Assembly: GCF_019249725.2 (NCBI RefSeq) | Contig: NZ_CP137559.1 | Span: 539,501-603,500 of the forward strand | Length of the DNA stretch: 64,000 nt | Direction of reading: 5' to 3' | Source of the DNA: Segatella hominis | Lineage (GTDB): Bacteria > Bacteroidota > Bacteroidia > Bacteroidales > Bacteroidaceae | In this document: positions 33,453 through 42,264 of the stretch, piece after piece | Numbering within the stretch: the first letter of the stretch is position 1 | How the letters are laid out: each line of letters opens with the position of its first letter | Notes under the pieces: model-generated | Told to the model about the DNA's origin: nothing | Databases searched by the model: none | What the model saw: the letters and a program-made list of their open reading frames with translations, nothing else | Translations under genes and position numbers: made by a program

Positions 33453-35849
33453 TTAATCTCCTAACTCTTGTTTCTTGACTCCTAATTCCTCTGTCGTTAC
33501 GTTCTTGATTGTTATTTCACGTTGTGGGAAAGGAATCTCAATATTGTGCTCGTTGAGTGTATCGTAAATGCATTCCATGATGATACCATCGTCTGCATAC
33601 TGTGTGAGTACGTTGACCCATACCAATATCTTAAGCGTGATACAGTTGTCATCAAAACTCTTCAAAACGATGCGTACACCTTTTTCATGATAGATGCAAT
33701 CGAGTTTGTTGAGTGCCTCAATGAGTATTTTCTTAACTTCTTTTACGTTGGTACCATATGCCACACCTACTTCTAATATGTCCAACTCATAACCATGATT
33801 TCGGGTCATATTTTTGTAGTTCTTGGCAAAGAGTTGAGAGTTCTGGAATGCTATGACGGAGCCGTCTGTAGCCTCCAGCATCGTGGAAGTATAGCTGATA
33901 CTGCTTACGCGTCCACGGGTTCCTTCACAAATGATGTAGTCGCCAACTTTCACGCGACCCATCATGAGGGAAACGCCATAGTAGATGTTCTCCAAGATGT
34001 CTTTCGATGCAAAACCCAGACCCGTTGATAAACCTGCGAAGATGGCCAATAACCAGGATTTGCCTACATGGAATATTGTGAGAGCTATCATCAGCCAGAT
34101 GCCCCAGACCACTACCTGCAGCACATTCTTGAACATCATAATCTTGGAAGCTGCAGACGTCGGATCAGACTTCTCGAAATGATGGCGCATGATATCGGTG
34201 GTTGTGATATTCAGATAGTTGAACAGGAAGTAGAGGCATGCTACAAGACTTAAACTGTATAGAGAGGCCGAGAAATTCTCACTGTCGATATAATGCTTGT
34301 TGAAAATCATCCAGGTTGTGTCGCTCATGTTGAATACCGCTGCCGCCCAGTAGATGGCAATAATAAATGAGAATACACCGGCTACAGGTAAAGCCACCTT
34401 ATTGATAAAGCGGAAGAACCACTTGTCTGTAATAGGTTTGTGCTTTAAATTCTTGCGCTCTGCATATACCCCCAGCCAGTCTTTGATACAGGTGATACTT
34501 AGAATACAGGTAAGCTGCATCATCCACCAGATGATGATCTGTACGGCAAGCAGGGTAAAACCAATCCACGAACAGAATGTACTGACGGTGAATACTGCCA
34601 GTGATATCCATGTGTAAATCATGTCCAGACGTGGTACTTTCTTGTTGTGTCTTTGTATGACATTCCACTGCCATAAAGTGCAAAGCAACAGAATAGGTGG
34701 AAATATGAAGTTGACCAAATCGTTTGGAATCAGGATAATACGGAACGTAATGACGAAGAAGCCTATCAGCATCAATGGAGAATAGATGCGGAAAGCACTC
34801 TTGATCTGGTCATTGCCTACACGGAGTAGGAGAGAGATGAGAATAACACCCACCAACCAGGAAAATTCTACCAGCAAATCGCTTGCCATGATGATGAAAT
34901 TCTGCTTGGTAATCATTCTAATAATCCCTAAAATAGCAGCAAAGGTAACAACGGTCATTGCCATGATGATACATGGACGCTTGGCCATGAAACTCTCCTT
35001 GATGCTTTCAAACCATCCTTTCTTGATGAGGAAAGTCATCAGACAACGAATGGTCAGCAAGTTGAGGAAGACGGAAATGAGTCCATAGAAAATGATGATG
35101 CCGAAAAGAATGAAGATGATGCGTACATCCCATTGTGACATCATATCTGGTGCTGGCTTGTATTTCTCGGTGACTGAACTTTTTGCTTCTCTATAGTTGT
35201 TGCCTAAGTTGCCTAATATCTTGAAATAGTTTTCTCCTCCATTATTGAAGATGCTGGTTTGTATTTCGGAATATCTGATATTGGCATAGTCGTTGAGAGC
35301 TTTCAGCTTTTTGTCGGTTACATCGTATGCCTTGATGTATTCGTTGAGTTGCTGTTGCTTTTCTATCAGTTGCCTCCTGATATTAACAGCAAGGGTCAGA
35401 TCCACATTGCGATTCACTTGGGCTTCCTTGGTCATGAATATGGTGTTCATGCCGTAGAGATAGTTGATGAGCGAGTCAAACCGTGCCACCTCAATATTAT
35501 TTTGGTTGATCATATTGCGGAATGGGGCTGCTTTAGACTTAAATTTTCTGAACTGTTCTGTAGCTTCGTTGCAGGCATAGGTCAAGTCAAATATATAACC
35601 ATTTCTTTGTGAATAGAGCATAATGGAGTTCTGGTCTGCTTGCATCATGATATGAATAAGCTCTTTGATGACAGCTTGCTGCTGAGCCTTCGCCATTCTG
35701 TTCTGCTTTTCCAGGTCTATGTGGTATTGTGTCAATTCTGTACGAAGCATGAAGAGTGTCGTGTCGAGGTTAGCTTCCTTCAGCACGGCATGAGTTGGCA
35801 ATAAACACACAACCAACAATAAAAGGATAAACAGAATTTTCTTTTTCAT
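33453..35849 (-). CDS. Large MscS-family mechanosensitive channel
   Basis: The protein (about 798 residues) has a signal peptide (MKKKILFILLLLVVCLLPTHA), a helical periplasmic domain of about 210 residues with coiled-coil character, roughly ten membrane helices, and the MscS pore and beta domain (GLGFASKDILENIYYGVSLMMGRVKVGDYIICEGTRG split over about residues 610-650). The cytoplasmic vestibule follows. The layout resembles MscK/YnaI-type large channels that protect against osmotic downshock. The open frame begins at TTG 35873, but that codon overlaps the -7 promoter box, so ATG 35849 is chosen (ATG 35861 would be nearly leaderless). It heads the minus-strand unit with kdsA and kdsD. Confidence 0.88.
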   Translation of the reverse strand: MKKKILFILLLLVVCLLPTHAVLKEANLDTTLFMLRTELTQYHIDLEKQNRMAKAQQQAVIKELIHIMMQADQNSIMLYSQRNGYIFDLTYACNEATEQFRKFKSKAAPFRNMINQNNIEVARFDSLINYLYGMNTIFMTKEAQVNRNVDLTLAVNIRRQLIEKQQQLNEYIKAYDVTDKKLKALNDYANIRYSEIQTSIFNNGGENYFKILGNLGNNYREAKSSVTEKYKPAPDMMSQWDVRIIFILFGIIIFYGLISVFLNLLTIRCLMTFLIKKGWFESIKESFMAKRPCIIMAMTVVTFAAILGIIRMITKQNFIIMASDLLVEFSWLVGVILISLLLRVGNDQIKSAFRIYSPLMLIGFFVITFRIILIPNDLVNFIFPPILLLCTLWQWNVIQRHNKKVPRLDMIYTWISLAVFTVSTFCSWIGFTLLAVQIIIWWMMQLTCILSITCIKDWLGVYAERKNLKHKPITDKWFFRFINKVALPVAGVFSFIIAIYWAAAVFNMSDTTWMIFNKHYIDSENFSASLYSLSLVACLYFLFNYLNITTTDIMRHHFEKSDPTSAASKIMMFKNVLQVVVWGIWLMIALTIFHVGKSWLLAIFAGLSTGLGFASKDILENIYYGVSLMMGRVKVGDYIICEGTRGRVSSISYTSTMLEATDGSVIAFQNSQLFAKNYKNMTRNHGYELDILEVGVAYGTNVKEVKKILIEALNKLDCIYHEKGVRIVLKSFDDNCITLKILVWVNVLTQYADDGIIMECIYDTLNEHNIEIPFPQREITIKNVTTEELGVKKQELGD

Positions 35850-35870
35850 AACAAATTTCATATTTGAGTG

Positions 35871-35901
35871 CAAAGTTACTCAAAATCAGAGATAATGCAA
35901 A
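35871..35901 (-). promoter_or_regulatory. mscS-kdsA promoter, TTTG-N19-TAACTTTG
   Basis: On the minus strand TTTG (35898-35901) and TAACTTTG (35871-35878) are separated by 19 nt. The box overlaps the upstream TTG of the open frame and so fixes the start codon further downstream. Confidence 0.7.
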
Positions 35902-35928
35902 ATAATCGATAAACTTTTTCGTCTTTTG

Positions 35929-35960
35929 TTTGGTAATATTTGTTTCTTTTCTTAATTTTG
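35929..35960 (+). promoter_or_regulatory. Kinase gene promoter, TTTG-N20-TAATTTTG
   Basis: TTTG at 35929-35932 and TAATTTTG at 35953-35960, divergent from the mscS promoter about 30 bp away. Confidence 0.65.
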
Positions 35961-36046
35961 CATAGAGAAAGTGCCTGATGAATTTAGAATATGGGTGCTT
36001 GTCGTATTATTATAGTAAGTGAAATATTCAAATTAATCATATAAGT

Positions 36047-36958
36047 ATGTTGTATTTGATAGCTGATAGTGGCAGTACAAAAACTGATTGGAACTTGGTG
36101 GAAACTGATGGTCGTGTTCTGATAACCTGCCAGTCGCAGGGATTGAATCCTTATCATCTTCATGAGGATGAGATTCTCCGAATTTTGGATGAGGATGTGA
36201 AAGTTCCTCTTTCAAATAAAATAGGTGAAGCATTGGCAGGTCCGCTGATGGTCTTTTTCTATGGTAGCGGAATTACTGATGCCATGAAACCGAAGATGGA
36301 GGCATTGCTTCATACTTCTTTTCCTGGAGCATCTTGTATAGCGGAGAGTGATATGTTGGGTGCTGCCCGTGCTTTGTTGGGCAGAGAGCAAGGTGTGGCT
36401 GTCATCTTGGGAACGGGTTCCAACAGCTGTTTCTATGATGGAGTAAATATTGTTCGGGGAGTTCCTCCGTTGGGTTATATCCTGGGTGATGAGGGTAGTG
36501 GTACTGCAATAGGAAAGGCTTTCCTCAGATTGATTTTGCGTGAACCTGTCATGGCTGCTGTAAAGGAAAGATTCTTTGCGTGGGCAGGTATGGACTATGC
36601 TGGTATTATTGATAGGGTTTATCGACAACCTTTAGCTAATCGTTTCCTGGCTTCCATCTCTACGTTTGTCGGTGAATTACTTCAAAGTAAGGCTGATGCT
36701 AAGGTTGGATTAACGGATGAGGAGTATAAACTCTTGAAAGAGATGTTGGTTCAGGTGTATCGTGATTTTGTTTCTCATATTTTATGTTCTTATTCCTTGG
36801 CAGAAGATGCTGTTGGATTTGTAGGCAGTATTGCTTTCTATTTTCAGAAGTTTATCTTGGCTGCAATGGAAGAAACTGGAATGAAAATGGGAGTAATTAT
36901 GAGGTCTCCTATGGAAGGTTTGATTCGCTATCATTCGTCTAATTCCCCAAAAAGTTGA
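36047..36958 (+). CDS. BadF/BadG-type ATPase, N-acetylglucosamine-kinase-like
   Basis: The 303-residue cytoplasmic protein begins MLYLIADSGSTKTDW, the phosphate-1 motif of the sugar-kinase/ASKHA fold. It continues with GSGITDAM, ESDMLGAARALLG, AVILGTGSNSCFYDG (phosphate-2) and GYILGDEGSGTAIGKAFL. These are hallmarks of BadF/BadG/BcrA/BcrD family members annotated as N-acetylglucosamine kinase. It is a single-gene unit with its own promoter just upstream of the polysaccharide utilization locus, but the large gap and separate promoter give no evidence that it belongs to it. The substrate is inferred from the family only. Confidence 0.8.
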   Translation: MLYLIADSGSTKTDWNLVETDGRVLITCQSQGLNPYHLHEDEILRILDEDVKVPLSNKIGEALAGPLMVFFYGSGITDAMKPKMEALLHTSFPGASCIAESDMLGAARALLGREQGVAVILGTGSNSCFYDGVNIVRGVPPLGYILGDEGSGTAIGKAFLRLILREPVMAAVKERFFAWAGMDYAGIIDRVYRQPLANRFLASISTFVGELLQSKADAKVGLTDEEYKLLKEMLVQVYRDFVSHILCSYSLAEDAVGFVGSIAFYFQKFILAAMEETGMKMGVIMRSPMEGLIRYHSSNSPKS

Positions 36959-36985
36959 TCACTCAATAGTTGCTTGATTTTCAGG

Positions 36986-37051
36986 ATGGCCTAGGGCTTT
37001 TATTTTTGCGTGGGCAAGCAAGAATTTCTGCGTGCACACGCAAAAATAATT
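36986..37051. repeat. Three short 22-bp-period units / 13-bp inverted repeat after the kinase gene
   Basis: Units at 36986, 37008 and 37030 each have a G/C-rich 12-bp part (for example GCGTGCACACGC) followed by about 10 A/T-rich bases. The last two units share GCGTG. The same stretch can form a 13-bp inverted repeat (TTATTTTTGCGTG at 37000-37012 with its complement at 37037-37049), so it could instead be a transcription stop for the kinase gene. The rest of the 387-nt gap 36959-37345 holds a 15-bp direct repeat and the SusC promoter. Confidence 0.5.
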
Positions 37052-37103
37052 ATATCTAATGTTATTTTTTGTTTTCTGGATGAGTACGTTTTCATTTCCT
37101 TCT

Positions 37104-37150
37104 CATGTTTATTTGTTTCTTTTAAATGAAAAATACATGTTTATTTGTTT
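37104..37150 (+). repeat. 15-bp direct repeat upstream of the first SusC promoter
   Basis: CATGTTTATTTGTTT occurs at 37104-37118 and identically at 37136-37150, 32 bp apart (about three helical turns). The second copy is about 79 bp before the -7 box, so it is a candidate regulator site. Confidence 0.5.
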
Positions 37151-37214
37151 AGTTTATTACATTTTATACACTATTTATTAACCAAAAGATACAAATGTGT
37201 GCTTCTTTTTTATG

Positions 37215-37222
37215 TACTTTTG
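37215..37222 (+). promoter_or_regulatory. First SusC operon promoter (-7 box TACTTTTG)
   Basis: TACTTTTG fits TAnnTTTG and leaves a leader of about 120 nt that can form a small CTAATG/CATTAG hairpin (37271-37298). The GTATCAT element seen at the other PUL promoters is not clearly present here. Confidence 0.5.
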
Positions 37223-37345
37223 CCACCGATATATTATAATCACAAGGAATCATCTGTGTTTTATAGTGACCTAATGATCCTAAAAATCATCACATTAGAA
37301 CATGGTATAAACCTATACTTATTTAAATTTAAAACCTAAGTAATT

Positions 37346-40300
37346 ATGAGAAAAACATCTCAACATTTCTCGCAGAGTCCAGTGCTCTGTAAAGTTGCTC
37401 TGGTAGCCATCATGTTGGCTTTCCAGGCACTGTTAGGAATCGGAGCGGGTGTCCTCAATGCTCAGACGGTGAAGGGATCTGTTATCTCTGGCAGTGACAA
37501 TGAACCATTGATTGGTGCAAGTGTCATGGTGCAGGGTACAAAGACGGGTGTCGTTACTGACCTGGATGGTAACTTTACCATTGAAGCAAAGAATGGACAA
37601 ACACTCGAAGTTTCTTACCTGGGCTTTATCACCCAAAAGGTGAAGGTCACAGGTTCTGTAATCAACGTAACCTTGAATGAGGATAAGCAATCTCTTGATG
37701 AGGTCGTCGTCGTGGGTTATGGTGTTCAGAAGAAAAAGCTGGTGACGGGTGCCAATATCAACGTGAAGGGTGATGACATCGCCAAGTTGAACACTTCCAA
37801 TCCGCTTCAGGCGCTCCAGGGACAGACTCCTGGTATGAGCATCATTTCTACATCCGGTCAGCCGGGTTCCGGTTTGAAGGTAAACATCCGTGGTATGGGC
37901 ACCGTGAGTGGTTCTGATCCGCTTTACATCATTGATGGTGTACGTGGTGACATCGCTTCTCTGAATCCTGCCGATATCGAAAGCATTGATGTGCTGAAGG
38001 ATGCGGCATCGGCTGCCATCTATGGTTCGCAGTCGGCCAATGGTGTGGTTCTGATTACTACCAAGGGTGGTAAGGAAGGCCGTGCCGTGGTTAGCTTCGA
38101 CGGCTATGTGGGTTGGCAGAACAAGCCACGCAGCATTGATATGCTCAATGCCAGGGAGTATATGACTATTCTGGATGAGGCTGCCATCAACTCGGGTAAG
38201 AACGCCTACGACTGGAGCAAATACAAGAGTATCTATGATGCCAATGGCGATTTGATTGATACCGACTGGGTAGATCAGATGTTTGTGAAGAATGCCAAGA
38301 CTTCTTCTTATAATATAGGTGTAAATGGCGGTAGCAAGACAGCTAATTATGCCATGACGCTGGGTTATATGAACCAGGAGGGTATTGTTGGCGGCAAGGA
38401 CGTCAGCAATTATGAACGTTACAACTTCCGTGTCAATTCCGACTGGAAGGTGAAGGACTGGTTGAAGGTGGGTGAGCAGATCAGTTTCATCTATACCCAG
38501 AATACGGGTATCAGTGTGGGCAATGCTTACAACAACTCTCTGCGCAGTGCCTTCAATACCTCTCCATTGTCGCCTGTATATAGCGACAACAACAAGTATG
38601 ATTCTCCTTTTAATGATACCAGCAACAGCGACTGGTATAATGCCGATGGCAACCCATACGGCTTGATGATGACGAACAATAACAATCAGACGAATGCAGC
38701 CCGTTTCACCGGTAATGTGTATGCGGAGATTGAGCCTATCAAGAACTTGAAGTATCGCACCGTAGTAGGTTACGAATATTATGCAAGCGATTACCGTTCG
38801 TTTACTCCTCTCTATCAGTTCTCTATCTATAGTTACAACACAGCCAACCGTACCAGTGTGAACCAGAATATGGGACATAACTGGCAGTTGACCTGGACCA
38901 ACACCCTGTCTTACGACTTCAAGGTGAAGGAGCATAGCTTCACAGCCTTGGCAGGTATGGAATCCTGGCGCTTTGATGGCGTAGGCGTAAGTGCATCCAA
39001 TGCCACCCTGAAGAGTGGCTTTGCCGACTGGAACCATGCTTATGTAAGCAATGGTACTGCTGCCACCGCTACCGATGGTCTGGGTGCCAGCGGTGCTCCT
39101 TCTCTGTCACAGCGCATGGTGAGCTACTTTGGTCGTGTAAGCTGGAACTGGAAGGAAACCTATATGGCAACAGCTACCCTGCGTGCCGATGCTTCTTCTA
39201 AGTTTGCCCGTGGCAACCGCTGGGGCTACTTCCCTTCTGTTTCTGCCGGTTGGATTGTAACCAATGAAAAATGGGTGAAGCCTCTGCTCAAGGTACTTGA
39301 TTATGCCAAGGTGCGTGCAAGCTGGGGACAGGTTGGTAACCAGAATATTGGCGACCTGATGTTTATTTCTCCTATCTCAACATCGGGTGCTTACTATAAC
39401 TTCGGTACGGCTTTGGGTGCTGACGGACAGTCAAATTACTATGGTGCTTACGAAAGCCGTCTGTCTAACGAGAATGTGAAGTGGGAAACTTCAGAGCAGT
39501 TGGACTTCGGTTTGGATCTGCGCCTCCTGGGCAAGTTGAATATCAACATCGACTGGTATAAGAAGACCACCAAAGACTGGTTGCTGGTTAAGCCTATCCC
39601 AGGCACAGCCGGTACGGGAGCCCCTTATTTCAATGGAGGTGACGTAGAGAATACCGGTATAGAAATCGGTATGGGCTGGAGCGACAACATCGGTAGAGAT
39701 TTCAACTACTATGTGAATGTCAACGGCGCCTATAATAAGAATAAGGTGGGAAGCATCCCTACATCAGATGGTATCATTCATGGTACCGATGGTAATGGTC
39801 AGCTCTATGATAACTCTACCGAGTTCTACCGTTGCAGCAATGACGAACCAATCGGTTATTTCTGGGGTTACAAGACCGCTGGTATCTTCCAGAACCAGAA
39901 AGAAATCGACGAGTGGGTAGCAGCAGGCAATGGCGTACTTCAGGGATCTTCTGTAAAACCAGGCGATGTGAAGTATTACGATGTCAACCACGATGGTACC
40001 ATCAATGATGCCGACAAGGTAAACCTGGGCAATGGTATGCCAGACTTTACCTATGGTTTCTCATTCGGTTTCGACTACAAGGGACTCGACTTCTCTGTAA
40101 CCGCCAACGGTTCTGTAGGCAACGACATCGTTCAGAGCTACCGCAATGTAGGTGCCAAGACAGCCAACTACACTTCAGCCATCCTGCAGCGCTGGACAGG
40201 TGAGGGAACATCCAACAAATATCCACGTGTGACAGAGACCAATGTGAACTATCAGTTCTCCGACCTCTTTATCCAGGATGGTGACTTCCTGAGAATCAGC

Positions 40301-40519
40301 AACATCACCTTAGGTTATGACTTTGCTAAGCTTCTGCATCAGAAGTTCGTATCTCAGGCCCGTTTGTACTTCCAGGTTCAGAATGCGTTTACCTTTACCA
40401 AGTATGACGGCATGGATCCAGAAATCGGTTATGGTGTCAACAGTTGGGCATCAGGCGTAGATTTGGGTTACTATCCACGTCCACGTACCTTCATGGTAGG
40501 TTTGAATCTTAAGTTCTAA
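37346..40519 (+). CDS. SusC/RagA-family TonB-linked outer-membrane transporter (PUL pair 1)
   Basis: This 1057-residue outer-membrane protein imports oligosaccharides in partnership with its SusD lipoprotein. It has a long signal region ending ...GVLNAQT, a carboxypeptidase-D-like regulatory domain (VKGSVISGSDNEPLIGASVMVQGT to about residue 115), a TonB box-like stretch (LDEVVVVGYG), a plug domain (DPLYIIDGVRG, IESIDVLKDAASAAIYGS, ANGVVLITTKGG) and a 22-strand-type barrel ending YYPRPRTFMVGLNLKF. Base composition is more G+C-rich than upstream genes. It is 18 nt before its SusD gene. Substrate is inferred as a mannan-type glycan from the enzymes downstream. Confidence 0.95.
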   Translation: MRKTSQHFSQSPVLCKVALVAIMLAFQALLGIGAGVLNAQTVKGSVISGSDNEPLIGASVMVQGTKTGVVTDLDGNFTIEAKNGQTLEVSYLGFITQKVKVTGSVINVTLNEDKQSLDEVVVVGYGVQKKKLVTGANINVKGDDIAKLNTSNPLQALQGQTPGMSIISTSGQPGSGLKVNIRGMGTVSGSDPLYIIDGVRGDIASLNPADIESIDVLKDAASAAIYGSQSANGVVLITTKGGKEGRAVVSFDGYVGWQNKPRSIDMLNAREYMTILDEAAINSGKNAYDWSKYKSIYDANGDLIDTDWVDQMFVKNAKTSSYNIGVNGGSKTANYAMTLGYMNQEGIVGGKDVSNYERYNFRVNSDWKVKDWLKVGEQISFIYTQNTGISVGNAYNNSLRSAFNTSPLSPVYSDNNKYDSPFNDTSNSDWYNADGNPYGLMMTNNNNQTNAARFTGNVYAEIEPIKNLKYRTVVGYEYYASDYRSFTPLYQFSIYSYNTANRTSVNQNMGHNWQLTWTNTLSYDFKVKEHSFTALAGMESWRFDGVGVSASNATLKSGFADWNHAYVSNGTAATATDGLGASGAPSLSQRMVSYFGRVSWNWKETYMATATLRADASSKFARGNRWGYFPSVSAGWIVTNEKWVKPLLKVLDYAKVRASWGQVGNQNIGDLMFISPISTSGAYYNFGTALGADGQSNYYGAYESRLSNENVKWETSEQLDFGLDLRLLGKLNINIDWYKKTTKDWLLVKPIPGTAGTGAPYFNGGDVENTGIEIGMGWSDNIGRDFNYYVNVNGAYNKNKVGSIPTSDGIIHGTDGNGQLYDNSTEFYRCSNDEPIGYFWGYKTAGIFQNQKEIDEWVAAGNGVLQGSSVKPGDVKYYDVNHDGTINDADKVNLGNGMPDFTYGFSFGFDYKGLDFSVTANGSVGNDIVQSYRNVGAKTANYTSAILQRWTGEGTSNKYPRVTETNVNYQFSDLFIQDGDFLRISNITLGYDFAKLLHQKFVSQARLYFQVQNAFTFTKYDGMDPEIGYGVNSWASGVDLGYYPRPRTFMVGLNLKF

Positions 40520-40537
40520 TTTAAAGGAGATATCATT

Positions 40538-42238
40538 ATGAAGACAAATAAAATAAAGATAGCCGCTTTGGGTATTTTGGCTATGGGAGGTCTGGCATCT
40601 TGCAGCGACAGTTGGCTGGATGTGGCTTCCAAGACAGAATCGAATTCCGGCAATTACTATAAGAGTCAGGAGGATGGACTTCGCTCGCTCTATGCCTGCT
40701 ACGACGGTTGGCAGCGTACCGTTTCGGACGGTCCTTCGTTCACCGTCTATCAGTTGACCGAGACGATGAGTGACGAGTGTTTTGGCGGTACGGGTAACAA
40801 CGATGGACGCAATACCCAGATCCTCGACCGTTTCGATATGAATCAGGCACCATCTTATACCGATATGCACGAAACCTTGTGGAAGAGCTATTATGCAGCC
40901 ATCTTCCGCTGCAATGAGTTTATCGATAAGGGTGAAGGCATTACCTGGGATGATGAGAATGCAAAGAACACCTATCTGGGTGAGGCTCATGCCCTTCGTG
41001 CCCTGTGCTATTTTGATATGCTTCGCCTCTGGGAGAATATCCCGTTGCTGGAACATGCCACCAGTGATGTGGTTCCCCAGGCTGTTCCAGACTCCGTATA
41101 TAGTCTGGTGTTCAGAGATTTGAAGTATGCCATTGAGCACATTCCTGCCAATGCCTATCCTAAGAAGGATGCGGCTACCAACGATGGACATGTCACCAAG
41201 TATGGTGCCGAGGCCATTCTGGCTCGCGCATACCTCTTCTATAGTGGCTATTATGGCAAGGAGCCTGATCAGTTGGGCTTGACCAAGGCGGATGCACTGG
41301 CTGCCTGCGAGGATATCATCGCCAGTGGCGAGTTCAGTCTGGTACCTCGATTCAGAGATTTGTGGCCAGCTTCTTCTGATGACAAGAGCGGTGACCACGT
41401 AGGACTTTGGGCACATGAGAACTCTTCCTGGGCTGGTCCTGGAAACCCAGAGACCATACTATCGATGAAGTTCAACTACACAGCCGACTATAATGGCAAC
41501 AATGATGGAAACCGTTTCCAGGTGATGGTAGGAATGCGTACCGGTAGTCTGGTTTACGAAGGCTATGGCCAGGGTTGGGGTGCATGCACCGTTACGCCAT
41601 CCATTGCTTCAGCCTATGCTACGGGTGATACCCGCCGTTCAGCCTCTATCATCGATGCTTCACAGTTGAAGGATTACGAGAGCACTTATCTTGCCGACCA
41701 GCGTGAATACACCGGATATTTCGTGAAGAAATACACCCCTTTGTCTAAGCACGAAACTGCTGGTGATGGCAAGTTGCAGCATTACACGGAAACAGTGGGT
41801 GCAGGCGATTTCCAAATCAGTCAGTTCCAGGATTGGGTACTCGTCCGTTACGCCGATGTCCTGTTGATGGCAGCAGAGTTGGGTAGTCCTAATGCCCAGT
41901 CTTACTTCGACCAGGTTCGCAAGCGTGCTTATACAGAGGATGATGGTACCACCCTGAGTGGCAACTATTCTCAGCAGACAGCCACCAAGGAGAACATCCT
42001 GAAAGAGCGCAAACTTGAGTTTGCCTTCGAGGGAATCCGCTATTGGGATCAGCTCCGTCAGGGCGTGGAGCAGGCAGCCAGGGAGATTGCCGGTTCCTGG
42101 GAAGTGAAGGATGGCGGCGAGAAATCCACCGTATCCATCAGTGCCGAGAATATCATCAAGAAACGTGGCTTGATTCAGATTCCTATCACCGAGATCGGAC
42201 TTTCTCATGGTCTCCTGAAGCAGAATCCAGGTTGGTAA
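40538..42238 (+). CDS. SusD/RagB-family glycan-binding lipoprotein (PUL pair 1)
   Basis: The 566-residue surface lipoprotein (lipobox ASCSDSWLDVA) caps the SusC transporter and captures oligosaccharides. It shows the SusD N-terminal WLD motif, helical TPR-like segments (LGEAHALRALCYFDMLRLWENIPLL) and the C-terminal SusD signature (RYADVLLMAAEL, ILKERKLEFAFEGIRYWDQLRQG). It lies immediately after SusC and 26 nt before a large surface lipoprotein gene, so the four genes to 46324 form one operon with the GH5 gene after them. Length is typical. Confidence 0.95.
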   Translation: MKTNKIKIAALGILAMGGLASCSDSWLDVASKTESNSGNYYKSQEDGLRSLYACYDGWQRTVSDGPSFTVYQLTETMSDECFGGTGNNDGRNTQILDRFDMNQAPSYTDMHETLWKSYYAAIFRCNEFIDKGEGITWDDENAKNTYLGEAHALRALCYFDMLRLWENIPLLEHATSDVVPQAVPDSVYSLVFRDLKYAIEHIPANAYPKKDAATNDGHVTKYGAEAILARAYLFYSGYYGKEPDQLGLTKADALAACEDIIASGEFSLVPRFRDLWPASSDDKSGDHVGLWAHENSSWAGPGNPETILSMKFNYTADYNGNNDGNRFQVMVGMRTGSLVYEGYGQGWGACTVTPSIASAYATGDTRRSASIIDASQLKDYESTYLADQREYTGYFVKKYTPLSKHETAGDGKLQHYTETVGAGDFQISQFQDWVLVRYADVLLMAAELGSPNAQSYFDQVRKRAYTEDDGTTLSGNYSQQTATKENILKERKLEFAFEGIRYWDQLRQGVEQAAREIAGSWEVKDGGEKSTVSISAENIIKKRGLIQIPITEIGLSHGLLKQNPGW

Positions 42239-42264
42239 TTCTAACTTTTTAAAGTATTGGTTTT

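Noticed and set aside
36047..36958. The BadF-type kinase gene as part of the mannan PUL
   Set aside because: It has its own promoter, is 387 nt away from SusC with a possible stop in between, and lacks the PUL operator; adjacency alone is not enough.
37433..39037. 534-residue open frame on the minus strand opposite the first SusC
   Set aside because: Antisense shadow of a typical SusC gene; its sequence is unnaturally rich in Ile, Thr and His and has no motif.
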